DNA of 44,130 bases, taken from contig SHWP01000028.1 in the NCBI GenBank assembly GCA_009693785.1, positions 1 through 44,130 of the forward strand, given 5' to 3'. The notes under the pieces are model-generated. The model ran no database searches and was not told the origin of the DNA. It worked only from the letters and a program-made list of their open reading frames with translations. The position numbers were made by a program, and so were the translations under genes. Shown piece after piece: positions 7,987-16,280 of the stretch; positions within the stretch are counted from its first letter, which is position 1; each line of letters starts with the position of its first letter. Origin of the DNA: Rhodospirillaceae bacterium (GTDB taxonomy: Bacteria; Pseudomonadota; Alphaproteobacteria; Rhodospirillales; Rhodospirillaceae).

Positions 7987-10133
7987 CGAACGTAGCAGAT
8001 CAGGGCATGAAAGTGCCATCGCGGAAAACATCGGCCAGAGCATGCATGGGCGCGACTGTGATCTTACTCGCGCTATCGGCGTGCGTGACTGATCTCGCCC
8101 CATCTTTTCCAGAACCGTTTAAGATCGACAAGAAAAATCAAGACCGCGACGCTGTCGAGTTGGTGCAAGCCGATCTTGGCGCTTCACGCGATAAGTTTTC
8201 TGCCGAGCCTGGCCTGACGACACCCATGGGCCGCACACTGGCAGAGCCTTATTCGTCGGCGGCACCGCCATCGCTCAAAGGCGATAAGATAAGTGTCAAT
8301 TTTGAAGGCCTCCGGCTGGCTGCTTTCGCCAACACGGTGTTCGGCGAACTCCTCAATGTCACGTTTGAAATCGACAACGCAGTGCAACAGCGCGAGCAAC
8401 TGGTGACGTTGCGAACCGCGGAGCCTCTCGATCCCAATCAGTTCTTAGCCATTGTGCGGCAAGTCCTGGGCAATTATGGCATCAGTATCATCTACCAAAA
8501 TAACGTCTATAGGATCGTCGAGAGCGCGGCCATGCGCCAAGACATTCCCCGTATCATCCGTTCACGCGCGTTACCAAATATACCGAATGATATGCGCCCG
8601 GTTTTTTATTATGCCGCTTTGCGCGCCATCCATGCGGGCGCGATGCAGAGCTGGCTGCAGCAGTCGCTTAAAGACCGCTTACAATATCAGACACTGCCGC
8701 TTTTGAATGGCCTGCTGCTTCTGGGAAAGATGGAAGACATTGAAGCAGCGAAAGAGACCATCGACGTTCTCGATCAACCAGCTCTGGCTGGGTCAAAAAG
8801 CATGCGTGTGTCTCCGGCATTTTGGAGCGCCGAACGCATGGCGACTCAACTGGTCGAAGTGCTCACAGCTGAAGGTTACAGCGTCGGCGTTGGCGGCAAC
8901 ATCAGCACGTCGATCAAGATTGTACCGGTCAAGGCCCTCAATATTCTTATTATCTTTTGCGCTGATGAGACAGTAATGCAACACACGCTCGCTTGGGCTG
9001 CAGATCTCGATCAGCCGGGGCAAACAATCGAGACCAAAGGAATATTTTACCATCCAGTTTATAATACCAAGGCCAAAGACTTAGCCGAAGTTATTGAGAC
9101 TTTGTTAGGCGGCGGGCCGGCTAACATGACCGGTGGCATCAGACCCACCTCGGCTAATGGCATGACATCGCCTGCCAACTCCTCCGGAAGTAACTCTGGA
9201 ACTGGTACGGCGGAACAACGCGGGACCGGAGAAGCGCGCAAGGTCATCGTCGATGAGGGCCGCAACGCCCTGATTTTTCAAGGCACGCCGGAAGAGTATT
9301 CGCAGTTTCGAACCCTGGTTGATCAAATGGACCGCGCGCCGCTCGAGGTGCTGATTGAAGCCACGGTTGCCGAAGTGACCCTAAAGCAAGGCGAAACACT
9401 CGGCGCTGTTTTGGAATTTGACGATGGCGTTAGTGCGGCGGTTTCGCGCTCGGCGGTCAGATCCAGCGATGGGCTGTTGGTGAGTTTGGTTCGAGACACC
9501 GGCCAGTTTAAGGCAAATCTGAAAGCTCTTGCGGACAAAAGCCGCGTGAATATCCTTTCAAACCCACGTGTTGTCGCCAGCAGCGGTAAACCCGCTTCGA
9601 TTCAGATTGGCACCCAAGTGCCCATTATCACGACACAGCAAACATCGCCCACAGGCACGGTCGGCGGAACGAGCGCCTTGTTGCAGGATATTCAATACCG
9701 TAGCACAGGTGTGAGCCTCAGAATCAACCCAACAATCAATTCCAGCCGACGGGTTGAACTCGAAGTCTCTCAAGAAGTCAGCGAAGCCCAAACCAACAAC
9801 GTCTCGAACGTGCAAAGCCCATTGATTCTCACGCGCAATATTCAGACCACGCTCTCAATCAACGATGGCGAAACCGTAATGCTTGGCGGTCTGATTTCAG
9901 AGAACGTGAGCAAATCCGAAAATGGGATTCCGCTATTGATGGATATTCCGGTGTTGGGAAATATCTTCAAGATGACATCGCGCGGGCGCAACCGCACCGA
10001 ACTGATCATCTTGATCACACCGTATATTATCGAGAGTGCAGAAACGGCCAGAACGCTACGCGACGCCTTCCGCGAACGCTTGACAGGGCTACCCTCAGTG
10101 CAGGGCGTTGAACTCAATACGCCAGCAAACTAG
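7983..10133 (+). CDS. gspD: Type II secretion secretin GspD, lipidated form
   Basis: Outer-membrane secretin, 716 residues. The start ATG overlaps the preceding stop (ATGA) and has GGAG upstream. A lipoprotein signal ends in LSAC (Cys34). N0 domain: KISVNFEGLRLAAFANTVFGELL and following; then N1-N3 repeats (for example FYYAALRAIHAGAMQSWLQ). A Gly/Ser/Thr/Asn-rich linker lies near residues 377-417. The C-terminal secretin core has LSNPRVVASSGKPASIQIGT, VPIITTQQTS, the gate region, TTLSINDGETVMLGGLI and the closing PVLGNIFKMTSRGRNRTELIILITPYI. A lipid anchor on the secretin could replace a separate pilotin, as known for some self-targeting secretins. It is the last clear gene of the secretion locus; gspE, F, G, H, I and J are absent from the window. 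Confidence 0.93.
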   Translation: MTNVADQGMKVPSRKTSARACMGATVILLALSACVTDLAPSFPEPFKIDKKNQDRDAVELVQADLGASRDKFSAEPGLTTPMGRTLAEPYSSAAPPSLKGDKISVNFEGLRLAAFANTVFGELLNVTFEIDNAVQQREQLVTLRTAEPLDPNQFLAIVRQVLGNYGISIIYQNNVYRIVESAAMRQDIPRIIRSRALPNIPNDMRPVFYYAALRAIHAGAMQSWLQQSLKDRLQYQTLPLLNGLLLLGKMEDIEAAKETIDVLDQPALAGSKSMRVSPAFWSAERMATQLVEVLTAEGYSVGVGGNISTSIKIVPVKALNILIIFCADETVMQHTLAWAADLDQPGQTIETKGIFYHPVYNTKAKDLAEVIETLLGGGPANMTGGIRPTSANGMTSPANSSGSNSGTGTAEQRGTGEARKVIVDEGRNALIFQGTPEEYSQFRTLVDQMDRAPLEVLIEATVAEVTLKQGETLGAVLEFDDGVSAAVSRSAVRSSDGLLVSLVRDTGQFKANLKALADKSRVNILSNPRVVASSGKPASIQIGTQVPIITTQQTSPTGTVGGTSALLQDIQYRSTGVSLRINPTINSSRRVELEVSQEVSEAQTNNVSNVQSPLILTRNIQTTLSINDGETVMLGGLISENVSKSENGIPLLMDIPVLGNIFKMTSRGRNRTELIILITPYIIESAETARTLRDAFRERLTGLPSVQGVELNTPAN

Positions 10134-10194
10134 ATATGCATGCAGCGAAACGGCAACCCCACAAACTCACCGAGCGAATTGAGGCGATAAGACA

Positions 10195-11025
10195 ATGCAA
10201 ACAAAGACTGCGCTTTTATACTTTTCTCTGACTGCTGTTTTGTTTCCAATAGTTACGTCTTGCACAACACAGAAACACGAAACACCACCCGAGCAGTGCA
10301 CCGGACATGGAACAGGGCTATCAGTGGCGCCTACGGAGTCAACCAAGGCGGCCAGCGCTGCGCAAGATGCCGCCGCCAAGCTCACGATTGACCAATTACA
10401 TGGAGCCGTTGGCCGCGGCGACACAGCCGCCATCGTTGAGTTGGGACTACGTCATGTCAATGGAACGAGCATCACCCAAGACAGCGAGGCAGCCGTCAAG
10501 TATTTCCGCATATCAGCCGATCAAGGCAATCCGATAGGGTTGTTTTATCTAGGCACGGCCTTAGCCAATGGTGTTGGTTTGCCCAAGGAAGAATCAATGG
10601 CGGTCTTCTTTTGGGAGCAAGCCGCACAACAGGGCTATGGTATGGCGCAGTATTGGCTTGGCTTTTTCATCGCCAATGGCCGCGGCGGAATCGGTTCGAA
10701 CTGGTGCGCAGCCGCCCCGTTATTCGAAGCCGCGGCAGCCGACAACGTAACCGATGCGGCATTCATGCTTGGCGTGATGTATCAGGAAGGGAGGGGTGTT
10801 GAACCCAATTACGATAAAGCCGCCAGCTGGTATCGCAAGGCCAATGCGATAGAATTTAACCAAAAAGCCCAGTACAATTTACGCTTCATGATCGAGCGCT
10901 ATCAAATCGAATGGCAGCCGGGCGATCCCGGGGCGCCACCGCCACCCAAGGAATGGATGATTCCGAAAGGTGAAAATGCACCGAAGCTAGAATTGAAAGA
11001 CAACTCAGCCGCCAACGTCGGCTAG
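10195..11025 (+). CDS. Sel1-like repeat lipoprotein
   Basis: A 276-residue predicted lipoprotein: hydrophobic signal ending VTSC with Cys23 as lipidation site, and a GAGG ribosome site about 10 bases before ATG 10195. Residues ~79-225 hold about four Sel1-type helical repeats, seen as AVKYFRISADQGNPIGLFYLG, AVFFWEQAAQQGYGMAQYW, APLFEAAAADNVTDAAFMLG and YQEGRGVEPNYDKAASWYRKA. Sel1 repeats mediate protein contacts, often in envelope or secretion-related scaffolds. The C-terminus is Pro-rich. It lies 61 bases after gspD in the same direction, so it may be co-expressed with the secretion genes; a direct role in secretion is inference only. Confidence 0.85.
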   Translation: MQTKTALLYFSLTAVLFPIVTSCTTQKHETPPEQCTGHGTGLSVAPTESTKAASAAQDAAAKLTIDQLHGAVGRGDTAAIVELGLRHVNGTSITQDSEAAVKYFRISADQGNPIGLFYLGTALANGVGLPKEESMAVFFWEQAAQQGYGMAQYWLGFFIANGRGGIGSNWCAAAPLFEAAAADNVTDAAFMLGVMYQEGRGVEPNYDKAASWYRKANAIEFNQKAQYNLRFMIERYQIEWQPGDPGAPPPPKEWMIPKGENAPKLELKDNSAANVG

Positions 11026-11077
11026 CTCCGCCTGAGATTAGTGAAAACGTTTTAGCGGATCGTTTGAAAGGCCGCCT

Positions 11078-11308
11078 GTGTCGACAGAACTATTAATTAG
11101 CATCGGTGTGCTCCTCCTTGAAGGCGCCCTGCTGGCTTTTTTCTACAAGCAAAGCCGCAAGCCACCTGACCCTAAGCGCATCCGTGTTTTCCCGTACACG
11201 CCCGCGATTGTCTTTATGTTTATTCTGATACTAATCACCCTCGCGCACATCATTAGCCTGGTGACGGGTGTCCAGGTCCAGCCTCGCAAACCCAAGGGCA
11301 TGCGTTAG
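11078..11308 (+). CDS. Small inner-membrane protein of unknown function
   Basis: A 76-residue protein that begins at GTG 11078 with a GAAAGG ribosome site 6 bases upstream. Two hydrophobic segments (about residues 4-23, LLISIGVLLLEGALLAFFY, and 44-65, PAIVFMFILILITLAHIIS) flank a basic, Pro-rich cytoplasmic loop (KQSRKPPDPKRIRVFPYT). The C-terminal tail is basic. I do not recognise a named family. The good ribosome site, membrane-like pattern and position between two same-strand genes support it as real. Confidence 0.65.
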   Translation: MSTELLISIGVLLLEGALLAFFYKQSRKPPDPKRIRVFPYTPAIVFMFILILITLAHIISLVTGVQVQPRKPKGMR

Positions 11309-11407
11309 CCGACCAGGGCGCCACGAGCATCGCATTATCAAAAGCTTGCCGCCGCGCCCTAAAGTCGCGTAATTCGTATTCTGCCGCCGGGCTAGGCCAT
11401 TGAGAGT

Positions 11408-13111
11408 ATGACGACAAACACACCCCAATCTATTTTGCAGGCGGCCACACAAGCGTTTCAACGCGACGATATCGAGGTCGGCGCACGCCTACTCGACCAA
11501 TATCTGGCTCTAGAGCCCAATAATGCAGGCGCCTTGGACATGGCGGCCCAAGCCGCATTGCGTCAGGGCGAGTTGCCGAAGGCTGGGGGTTTTGCCCAGC
11601 GCGCTGTGAGCCAAAAAGCACTGGCACCTTATGTGCTGACCTGGGCTGAGGTTCTCAAGGCCAAAGGCGATTTACCGCAGGCCGCCAACTATTTCACGAA
11701 AGTCTTGGCGAAACTGCCGCAAGAGTACCGCGCGCTCATGGGCCTGGGCGATATCTACGAGACCAACAGCTACCGACAGCTCGCTTTACAGTGTTATGAG
11801 ACCGCCCTGACGGTAAAGCCCGATAATCTCGCACTCGCGATCAAAACATCGAATTTGTACGCGATCCCCGATTTACCGCGCGGCCTCACGCTGTTGGAAA
11901 AAGTCAGGCCCGGCGCTAACGCGCCCCTGAAGCAAAAACTTGCCTATCTCAGTCACCTCGTGACCTACAAAGAATGGGCCGTGCGGGTGCGCTATGACCT
12001 GATGCCCTACCATGTCACCCGGCTCGACGAGCAGTTTTTTAAGTACGCTGCACCCGACCGCGATGAATACGAGGCGTTAGCCGACCAAATCCTGATCGCC
12101 GAACCCAGCAACAAGGCTGGTATTTCAGCAAAAGCCAGTTGCTTGTTTTCACGCGGGAAACGCCACGAGGCCGAACCTTTTTATCGCCGCCTGATGGACC
12201 AAAAATCGATCCCGATTTACGACAATATCGCTTTTGCGGCCGATCATTATCGCTGCATCGAAAAATTGAGCGCGCAAGACCTAAGCGCAAAATTGCCGCC
12301 GCTGATCGATGTGCAAACTGCAACATTCAGCGGCAACGACATTATCTATCTGTCGTGTAATTATGAGTATTACGTCAATTTTGCCCGGCCCATGCTGCTC
12401 TCGATCAACGATGTGTCACGAGCAGCGCAAGTTCATCTGCACATCATGGATGGCAATGACGATGAGCTGGCGGCTGTTAAGGCGTTTTGCGCAAAGCTAA
12501 CCAAAACTACATTCGCGATCACCGCTGAACGTCCTGGCGTCGCGGACCAAGGCAACATGCCAGCGCGGTGTTATTATCACGCCATCCGCTTCATCCGCCT
12601 ATTGCATCATCTTCGCCTGTACCAAAAAACGCTGTGGCTGATGGATGTGGATGCATTGCTGCATCGCGATCCGCAGCCGCTGTTTGCCCAGATGGGCAGC
12701 GCCGATGTCGCTTTCCGCGCCCGGCCTGGGCGTTGGGAGCCTTGGAACCAATTCAACGCCAGCGTGATTGGCATTCGCCCGACCGAGAGGGCGCTACGCT
12801 ACTTGCACTTGATTGCCGCTTACATCGCCGACTTCTATGCCCAAGATCGTTTGCGCTGGGGCATCGACCAACTAGCGATGTATGGCGTTTATGAATTTCT
12901 CAAGGATGAGGGCAGCGAGCCCAGCATTCATTTACTGGATAACCGCGCGGTCGATTACGAATACTATGACGATGGCTTTGTGTGGTGCAACTCGGGCCGC
13001 GCCAAGTTTTTGCAGCTTCAACAAATGGAAAAGGGCGCCCAAACCTCGGCCGACCCCTTGCGCGCCAAATATGTCGAGGCCTTGATGAAATATGGCGCGC
13101 AGTTGTCCTGA
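11408..13111 (+). CDS. TPR-repeat protein fused to a glycosyltransferase-like domain
   Basis: A 567-residue two-part protein. Residues ~1-300 are TPR-like helical repeats (SILQAATQAFQRDDIEVGARLL; YFTKVLAKLPQEYRALMGLG; CYETALTVKPDNLALAIK). From about residue 305 a Rossmann-type domain begins (NDIIYLSCNYEYYVNFARPML) with a stretch like GT-A, family-8-type transferases: hydrophobic strand then D413-V-D415 (LWLMDVDALLHRDP), the expected metal and nucleotide-sugar DxD motif, and later NASVIGIRPTERALRYLH and GIDQLAMYGVYEFL. No signal peptide is seen. The acceptor is unknown; a TPR half suggests protein or polypeptide binding, as in protein glycosyltransferases. It could act with the pse sugar genes upstream, but that is inference. 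Confidence 0.78.
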   Translation: MTTNTPQSILQAATQAFQRDDIEVGARLLDQYLALEPNNAGALDMAAQAALRQGELPKAGGFAQRAVSQKALAPYVLTWAEVLKAKGDLPQAANYFTKVLAKLPQEYRALMGLGDIYETNSYRQLALQCYETALTVKPDNLALAIKTSNLYAIPDLPRGLTLLEKVRPGANAPLKQKLAYLSHLVTYKEWAVRVRYDLMPYHVTRLDEQFFKYAAPDRDEYEALADQILIAEPSNKAGISAKASCLFSRGKRHEAEPFYRRLMDQKSIPIYDNIAFAADHYRCIEKLSAQDLSAKLPPLIDVQTATFSGNDIIYLSCNYEYYVNFARPMLLSINDVSRAAQVHLHIMDGNDDELAAVKAFCAKLTKTTFAITAERPGVADQGNMPARCYYHAIRFIRLLHHLRLYQKTLWLMDVDALLHRDPQPLFAQMGSADVAFRARPGRWEPWNQFNASVIGIRPTERALRYLHLIAAYIADFYAQDRLRWGIDQLAMYGVYEFLKDEGSEPSIHLLDNRAVDYEYYDDGFVWCNSGRAKFLQLQQMEKGAQTSADPLRAKYVEALMKYGAQLS

Positions 13112-13120
13112 CCGGGCATC

Positions 13121-13149
13121 TTGACCGTACGGTGCGATCACGCTAACTA
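13121..13149 (+). promoter_or_regulatory. Promoter for the metZ riboswitch transcript
   Basis: A sigma-70-type pair: -35 TTGACC at 13121-13126, a 17-base spacer, and -10 TAACTA at 13144-13149. The predicted start, near 13156, coincides with the first base of the SAM-II aptamer stem, so the leader would begin with the riboswitch. It begins 9 bases after the stop of the TPR-glycosyltransferase gene. Confidence 0.65.
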
Positions 13150-13155
13150 ATCCAT

Positions 13156-13203
13156 CCGTGGAATTTGCTGACCGGCTTGCGGCCACGTTAAACCCGCTAA
13201 AAT
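13156..13203 (+). promoter_or_regulatory. SAM-II riboswitch aptamer
   Basis: The leader matches the alphaproteobacterial SAM-II (metA element) consensus: P1 stem CGTGG (13157-13161) with CCACG (13183-13187), a loop carrying ACCGGCTTGC, then TTAAA and the conserved CGCTAAA segment (13194-13200) that forms the pseudoknot. SAM-II elements are known upstream of methionine and SAM genes in this class, and metZ follows directly. Binding of S-adenosylmethionine should lower metZ expression. The adjoining hairpin at 13219-13243 gives a plausible transcriptional switch. Confidence 0.88.
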
Positions 13204-13218
13204 GGTCGAGGGCATCAA

Positions 13219-13252
13219 GCCCCCGCCGTCTCCGGTCGGGGGCATTTTTATT
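13219..13252 (+). terminator. Intrinsic terminator acting as riboswitch expression platform
   Basis: GCCCCCG (13219-13225) pairs with CGGGGGC (13237-13243), a perfect 7-bp GC-rich stem with an 11-base loop, followed by ATTTTTATT (13244-13252). It sits 16 bases after the aptamer and 26 bases before the metZ start, the expected place for a SAM-controlled terminator. CTGACCGG in the aptamer (13168-13175) can pair with CCGGTCGG (13232-13239), which would open the 3' arm. Confidence 0.78.
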
Positions 13253-13278
13253 GCCCTGAAGGAACGAAGGAGAACGCC

Positions 13279-14472
13279 ATGAACGTCGATTATGACGGCC
13301 AGCGCCATTGGGGCCCGGCTACACAGTTAGTGCGCGGCGCCACGGAACGCAGCCAGTTCTGCGAAACCAGCGAAGCGATTTTCATGAACTCGGGCTACGT
13401 TTACGCCACCGCCGAGGAAGCGGAAAATTCCTTCAATGGGAATCTTGAGCGCTTTGTCTACTCGCGCTTTCGCAACCCCACCGTGGCGATGTTCGAAAAA
13501 CGCCTGGCGCTGATCGAGGGCGCGGAAGAATGCCGGGCTATGGCGAGCGGCATGGCCGCCGTATTCGCAGCACTCGCCTGCCAGCTCAGCACGGGCGACC
13601 GGCTGGTCGCATCACGCGCGCTGTTTGGCTCGTGCCACTACATCTGCGCAGAACTGCTACCGCGCTTTGGCATCAAGACGGAGCTAGTGGACGGGCGCGA
13701 TCTCAATGCCTGGAAAAAAGCACTGTCGACCAAAGCCAACGCTGTGTTCGTGGAAAGCCCATCGAACCCGGGCCTAGAAGTGATCGACCTGCCCGAAGTG
13801 TGCAAGCTTGCGCACGCAGCCGGAGCGGTGGTTGTCGTCGACAACGTGTTTGCCACACCACTGCTGCAAAAGCCGCTCGCCATGGGTGCTGACGTTGTCG
13901 TGTATTCCGCCACCAAGCATATCGACGGCCAAGGCCGGTGCCTGGGAGGCGCGGTGCTGGGCACCAAGCAATTCATCACCGACAAAATCACCCCCTTTAT
14001 GCGCCACACCGGCCCCAGCCTGAGCCCCTTCAATGCCTGGGTGCTGCTGAAGGGCCTTGAGACGCTGGAACTGCGCATGCAACGCCATTGCGACAATGCG
14101 GGCAAGGTGGCCGCGTTCTTGGAAACGCAAAACACGCTGTCGCGCTTGTTGTATCCGGGTTTGAAAAGCCATCCACAGCACGCGCTCGCCATGAAGCAGA
14201 TGAGTGCGGCAGGCAATGTCATCGCGTTTGAAGTGGCAGGCAGCAAAACGGCTGCGTTTCGTTTCTTGAATGCGCTCAAGACCATCGATATTTCGAACAA
14301 CTTGGGCGACTCAAAAAGCCTGATTTGTCACCCCGCCACCACTACGCATCAACGCTTAAAGCCAGAAGAACGCGCCGAGGTAGGAATTACCGATGGCTTC
14401 ATTCGTCTGTCGGTCGGATTGGAAGACGCCAAGGATCTGATTGCGGATTTGCAACAAGCATTGCGGGCTTGA
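13279..14472 (+). CDS. metZ: O-succinylhomoserine sulfhydrylase
   Basis: PLP enzyme of the Cys/Met metabolism family that makes homocysteine from O-succinylhomoserine and sulfide in methionine synthesis. Landmarks: YSRFRNPTVAMFEKRLALIEG, ASGMAAVFAAL, VESPSNPGLEV, VVDNVFATPLLQ (cofactor Asp188) and VYSATKHIDGQGR with the Schiff-base K213; the C-terminal KSLICHPATTTHQRL is also typical. Length, 397, fits. A strong AAGGAG lies 7 bases before ATG 13279. The SAM-II riboswitch upstream implies feedback control by S-adenosylmethionine. MetZ rather than MetB or MetC is favoured by the alphaproteobacterial context (SAM-II followed by metZ and apaG). Confidence 0.94.
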   Translation: MNVDYDGQRHWGPATQLVRGATERSQFCETSEAIFMNSGYVYATAEEAENSFNGNLERFVYSRFRNPTVAMFEKRLALIEGAEECRAMASGMAAVFAALACQLSTGDRLVASRALFGSCHYICAELLPRFGIKTELVDGRDLNAWKKALSTKANAVFVESPSNPGLEVIDLPEVCKLAHAAGAVVVVDNVFATPLLQKPLAMGADVVVYSATKHIDGQGRCLGGAVLGTKQFITDKITPFMRHTGPSLSPFNAWVLLKGLETLELRMQRHCDNAGKVAAFLETQNTLSRLLYPGLKSHPQHALAMKQMSAAGNVIAFEVAGSKTAAFRFLNALKTIDISNNLGDSKSLICHPATTTHQRLKPEERAEVGITDGFIRLSVGLEDAKDLIADLQQALRA

Positions 14473-14505
14473 TAAGCTTATGCACCGCACGAGTCATTGA
14501 TCGGT

Positions 14506-14898
14506 ATGTACGAAAAGACGACACAGGATATTCGCATCACGGTCCGCCCGTTCTTTCTTGAGGAACAATCGGCGCCCGAGCGTAATCACTTTGTCTGGGC
14601 TTACCGGGTGAACATTCAAAACAAAGGGCAGGAGACGGTCCAATTGGTCAACCGCCATTGGCGCATCACCGACAAATATGGACGGCTGCAAGAAGTTAAG
14701 GGGCCTGGAGTCGTCGGGGAACAGCCGGTGCTTAAGCCAGGCGAGTCGTTCGATTATACCAGTGGCTGCCCCTTGGAAACGCCCTCAGGCATCATGATGG
14801 GTAGGTACGAAATGACGACCACGGCTGGGCGCCAGTTTTCCGTCGAGATTCCAGCCTTTTCGCTCGATAGCCCCCATGATAGGGCGGCCATTAACTAA
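14506..14898 (+). CDS. apaG: ApaG family protein
   Basis: ApaG/DUF525 beta-sandwich protein, 130 residues, historically linked to diadenosine tetraphosphate and metal (Co2+/Mg2+) homeostasis; the exact role is unresolved. Recognisable blocks: FVWAYRVNIQNKGQETVQLV, NRHWRITDKYGRLQEVKGPGVVGEQP, LKPGESFDYTSGCPLETPSGIMMGRYEM and IPAFSLDSP. The start is ATG 14506 (MYEKTTQDI); an in-frame TTG at 14497 is less likely. It follows metZ by 33 bases, a common order in alphaproteobacteria, and may share its riboswitch-controlled transcript. Confidence 0.93.
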   Translation: MYEKTTQDIRITVRPFFLEEQSAPERNHFVWAYRVNIQNKGQETVQLVNRHWRITDKYGRLQEVKGPGVVGEQPVLKPGESFDYTSGCPLETPSGIMMGRYEMTTTAGRQFSVEIPAFSLDSPHDRAAIN

Positions 14899-14950
14899 TA
14901 TTTTGGCCGTTATGCCCGCTGATCTAGCGCCACGGCCCGGTCGTAAACAG

Positions 14951-14978
14951 TTATGATTTAGAATTAAGCGGCTATACT
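14951..14978 (+). promoter_or_regulatory. Weak promoter candidate for folE
   Basis: TATACT at 14973-14978 is a good -10 hexamer; the best -35 at suitable distance (TTATGA, 14951-14956, spacer 16) matches poorly. It is the only promoter-like pair I see in the 144-base gap between apaG and folE. Confidence 0.3.
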
Positions 14979-15042
14979 TGGGCCAACGCCCTGCGTACGC
15001 ACAGCCCTCGCGATATGCGGCAACTACCCAGAAGGTAAAGCA

Positions 15043-15681
15043 ATGTCGAACCTGTTGAAGTCATTGACCCCAGCCATTTTGCGCGATCACCGCGAGGGCA
15101 GCACCGCAACGGCCCGCCCCACGCGCGCTGAGGCCGAGAAGGCAGTGCGCACCCTGATCCTGTGGGCGGGTGATGATCCCGACCGGGAAGGCTTGGTCAA
15201 TACGCCCGATCGCGTCGTGCGGTCGTACGAAGAATTTTTTTCGGGCTATGCGCAAGATCCCGAAGCGATTGTACGGACCACGTTCGAAGAAGTCGAAGGC
15301 TACGACGAGATGGTTTTGCTGAGGGATATTCCATTCGAGAGTCATTGCGAACACCACATGGTGCCGATCATCGGCAAGGCCCACATCGCCTATCTGCCCA
15401 ACAAGCGCGTTGTTGGCATTTCAAAACTTGCCCGTGTTGTCGAGGCCTATGCCAAACGGCTGCAAATTCAAGAAAAGATGACGGCCCAGATTGCCAATTC
15501 CATTAACAACGTTCTCAGCCCCAAGGGTGTGGCTGTGGTGGTGGAAGGCCAACATCAATGCATGACGACGCGCGGCGTGCAGAAAAAGGGCGTGAGCATG
15601 GTCACCTCGACCATGCTCGGTGCGTTCCGTGATGACCCTTCGACGCGCCGGGAGTTCTTGGCGTTGATCGGCCAATCGTAA
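15043..15681 (+). CDS. folE: GTP cyclohydrolase I
   Basis: Catalyses GTP to 7,8-dihydroneopterin triphosphate, the entry to folate (and possibly queuosine) synthesis. The zinc ligands appear as C102 and H105 in [10 protein letters not shown] and C173 in [30 protein letters not shown] and [23 protein letters not shown] are family signatures. Length, 212, is normal for type I FolE. GAAGG lies 8 bases before ATG 15043. It is a single gene, converging with the lipoprotein gene on the opposite strand 14 bases away. Confidence 0.95.
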   Translation: MSNLLKSLTPAILRDHREGSTATARPTRAEAEKAVRTLILWAGDDPDREGLVNTPDRVVRSYEEFFSGYAQDPEAIVRTTFEEVEGYDEMVLLRDIPFESHCEHHMVPIIGKAHIAYLPNKRVVGISKLARVVEAYAKRLQIQEKMTAQIANSINNVLSPKGVAVVVEGQHQCMTTRGVQKKGVSMVTSTMLGAFRDDPSTRREFLALIGQS

Positions 15682-15695
15682 GCGGCGCGGATTGA

Positions 15696-16280
15696 TTAGC
15701 TGATATAGCGGCTCATATATTCGCGCAGACGGCCCTTAAGCTCGCGGTCGACGTTGTCGAAGGCCGTGTTAATCATCTCGACCCAGGCGGCTTCTTTTTG
15801 CGGGCGTGTGGTACCTTCCAGCAAGGTGCGCGAAACCCAGGTGCTGCCATCGGCATGCGATAACACCTCGCCATTGGGGTCGATGATAGCCAATTCAAGG
15901 TGAAGAACGGCCTCATATTCCGTCGCCTCTTCCTTCTTCAACCAGCCCTGCACGCCCCTTTCGACCGGAAGAATTTTTTCGGTCACTCGCGCCTCGTGCA
16001 TGGTCACACGCAGTTTGTTCACGCTATTGCCGGTAAGTTGAAACCGTTGATCAGCCCAGGTCCGCAGGGCTTGTTCGAACGTCGTGGGCGATAGGTGGCC
16101 AACTTGCGGATACTCGCGCGGTGTGCGGTCCTGAATATCGATATCCAGCGAGGTGGCGTCGGCCTTGTACACACTCGCATCGGTAAAGTGCACGGGCGGA
16201 GGCACAATGCGCTGCTCGACTGAGGCGCAAGCCGACAAGCCCAATACAAGCGCAAGACTAGAAATCCAAATGGCTTTCAT
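15696..16280 (-). CDS. Hypothetical lipoprotein downstream of hslO
   Basis: A 194-residue predicted lipoprotein: signal [18 protein letters not shown] with Cys18 as the lipidation site. The mature part is mixed alpha/beta with FEQALRTWADQRFQLTGNSVNKLRVTMHEARV and LHLELAIIDPNGEVLSHADGSTWVSRTL, and ends in a helical, basic tail (FDNVDRELKGRLREYMSRYIS). I do not recognise a named family; conserved lipoproteins of about this size do occur in alphaproteobacterial arginine/hslO neighbourhoods. The ATG overlaps the hslO stop (ATGA), so it is the last gene of the argD-argF-hslO operon. Confidence 0.82.
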   Translation of the reverse strand: MKAIWISSLALVLGLSACASVEQRIVPPPVHFTDASVYKADATSLDIDIQDRTPREYPQVGHLSPTTFEQALRTWADQRFQLTGNSVNKLRVTMHEARVTEKILPVERGVQGWLKKEEATEYEAVLHLELAIIDPNGEVLSHADGSTWVSRTLLEGTTRPQKEAAWVEMINTAFDNVDRELKGRLREYMSRYIS

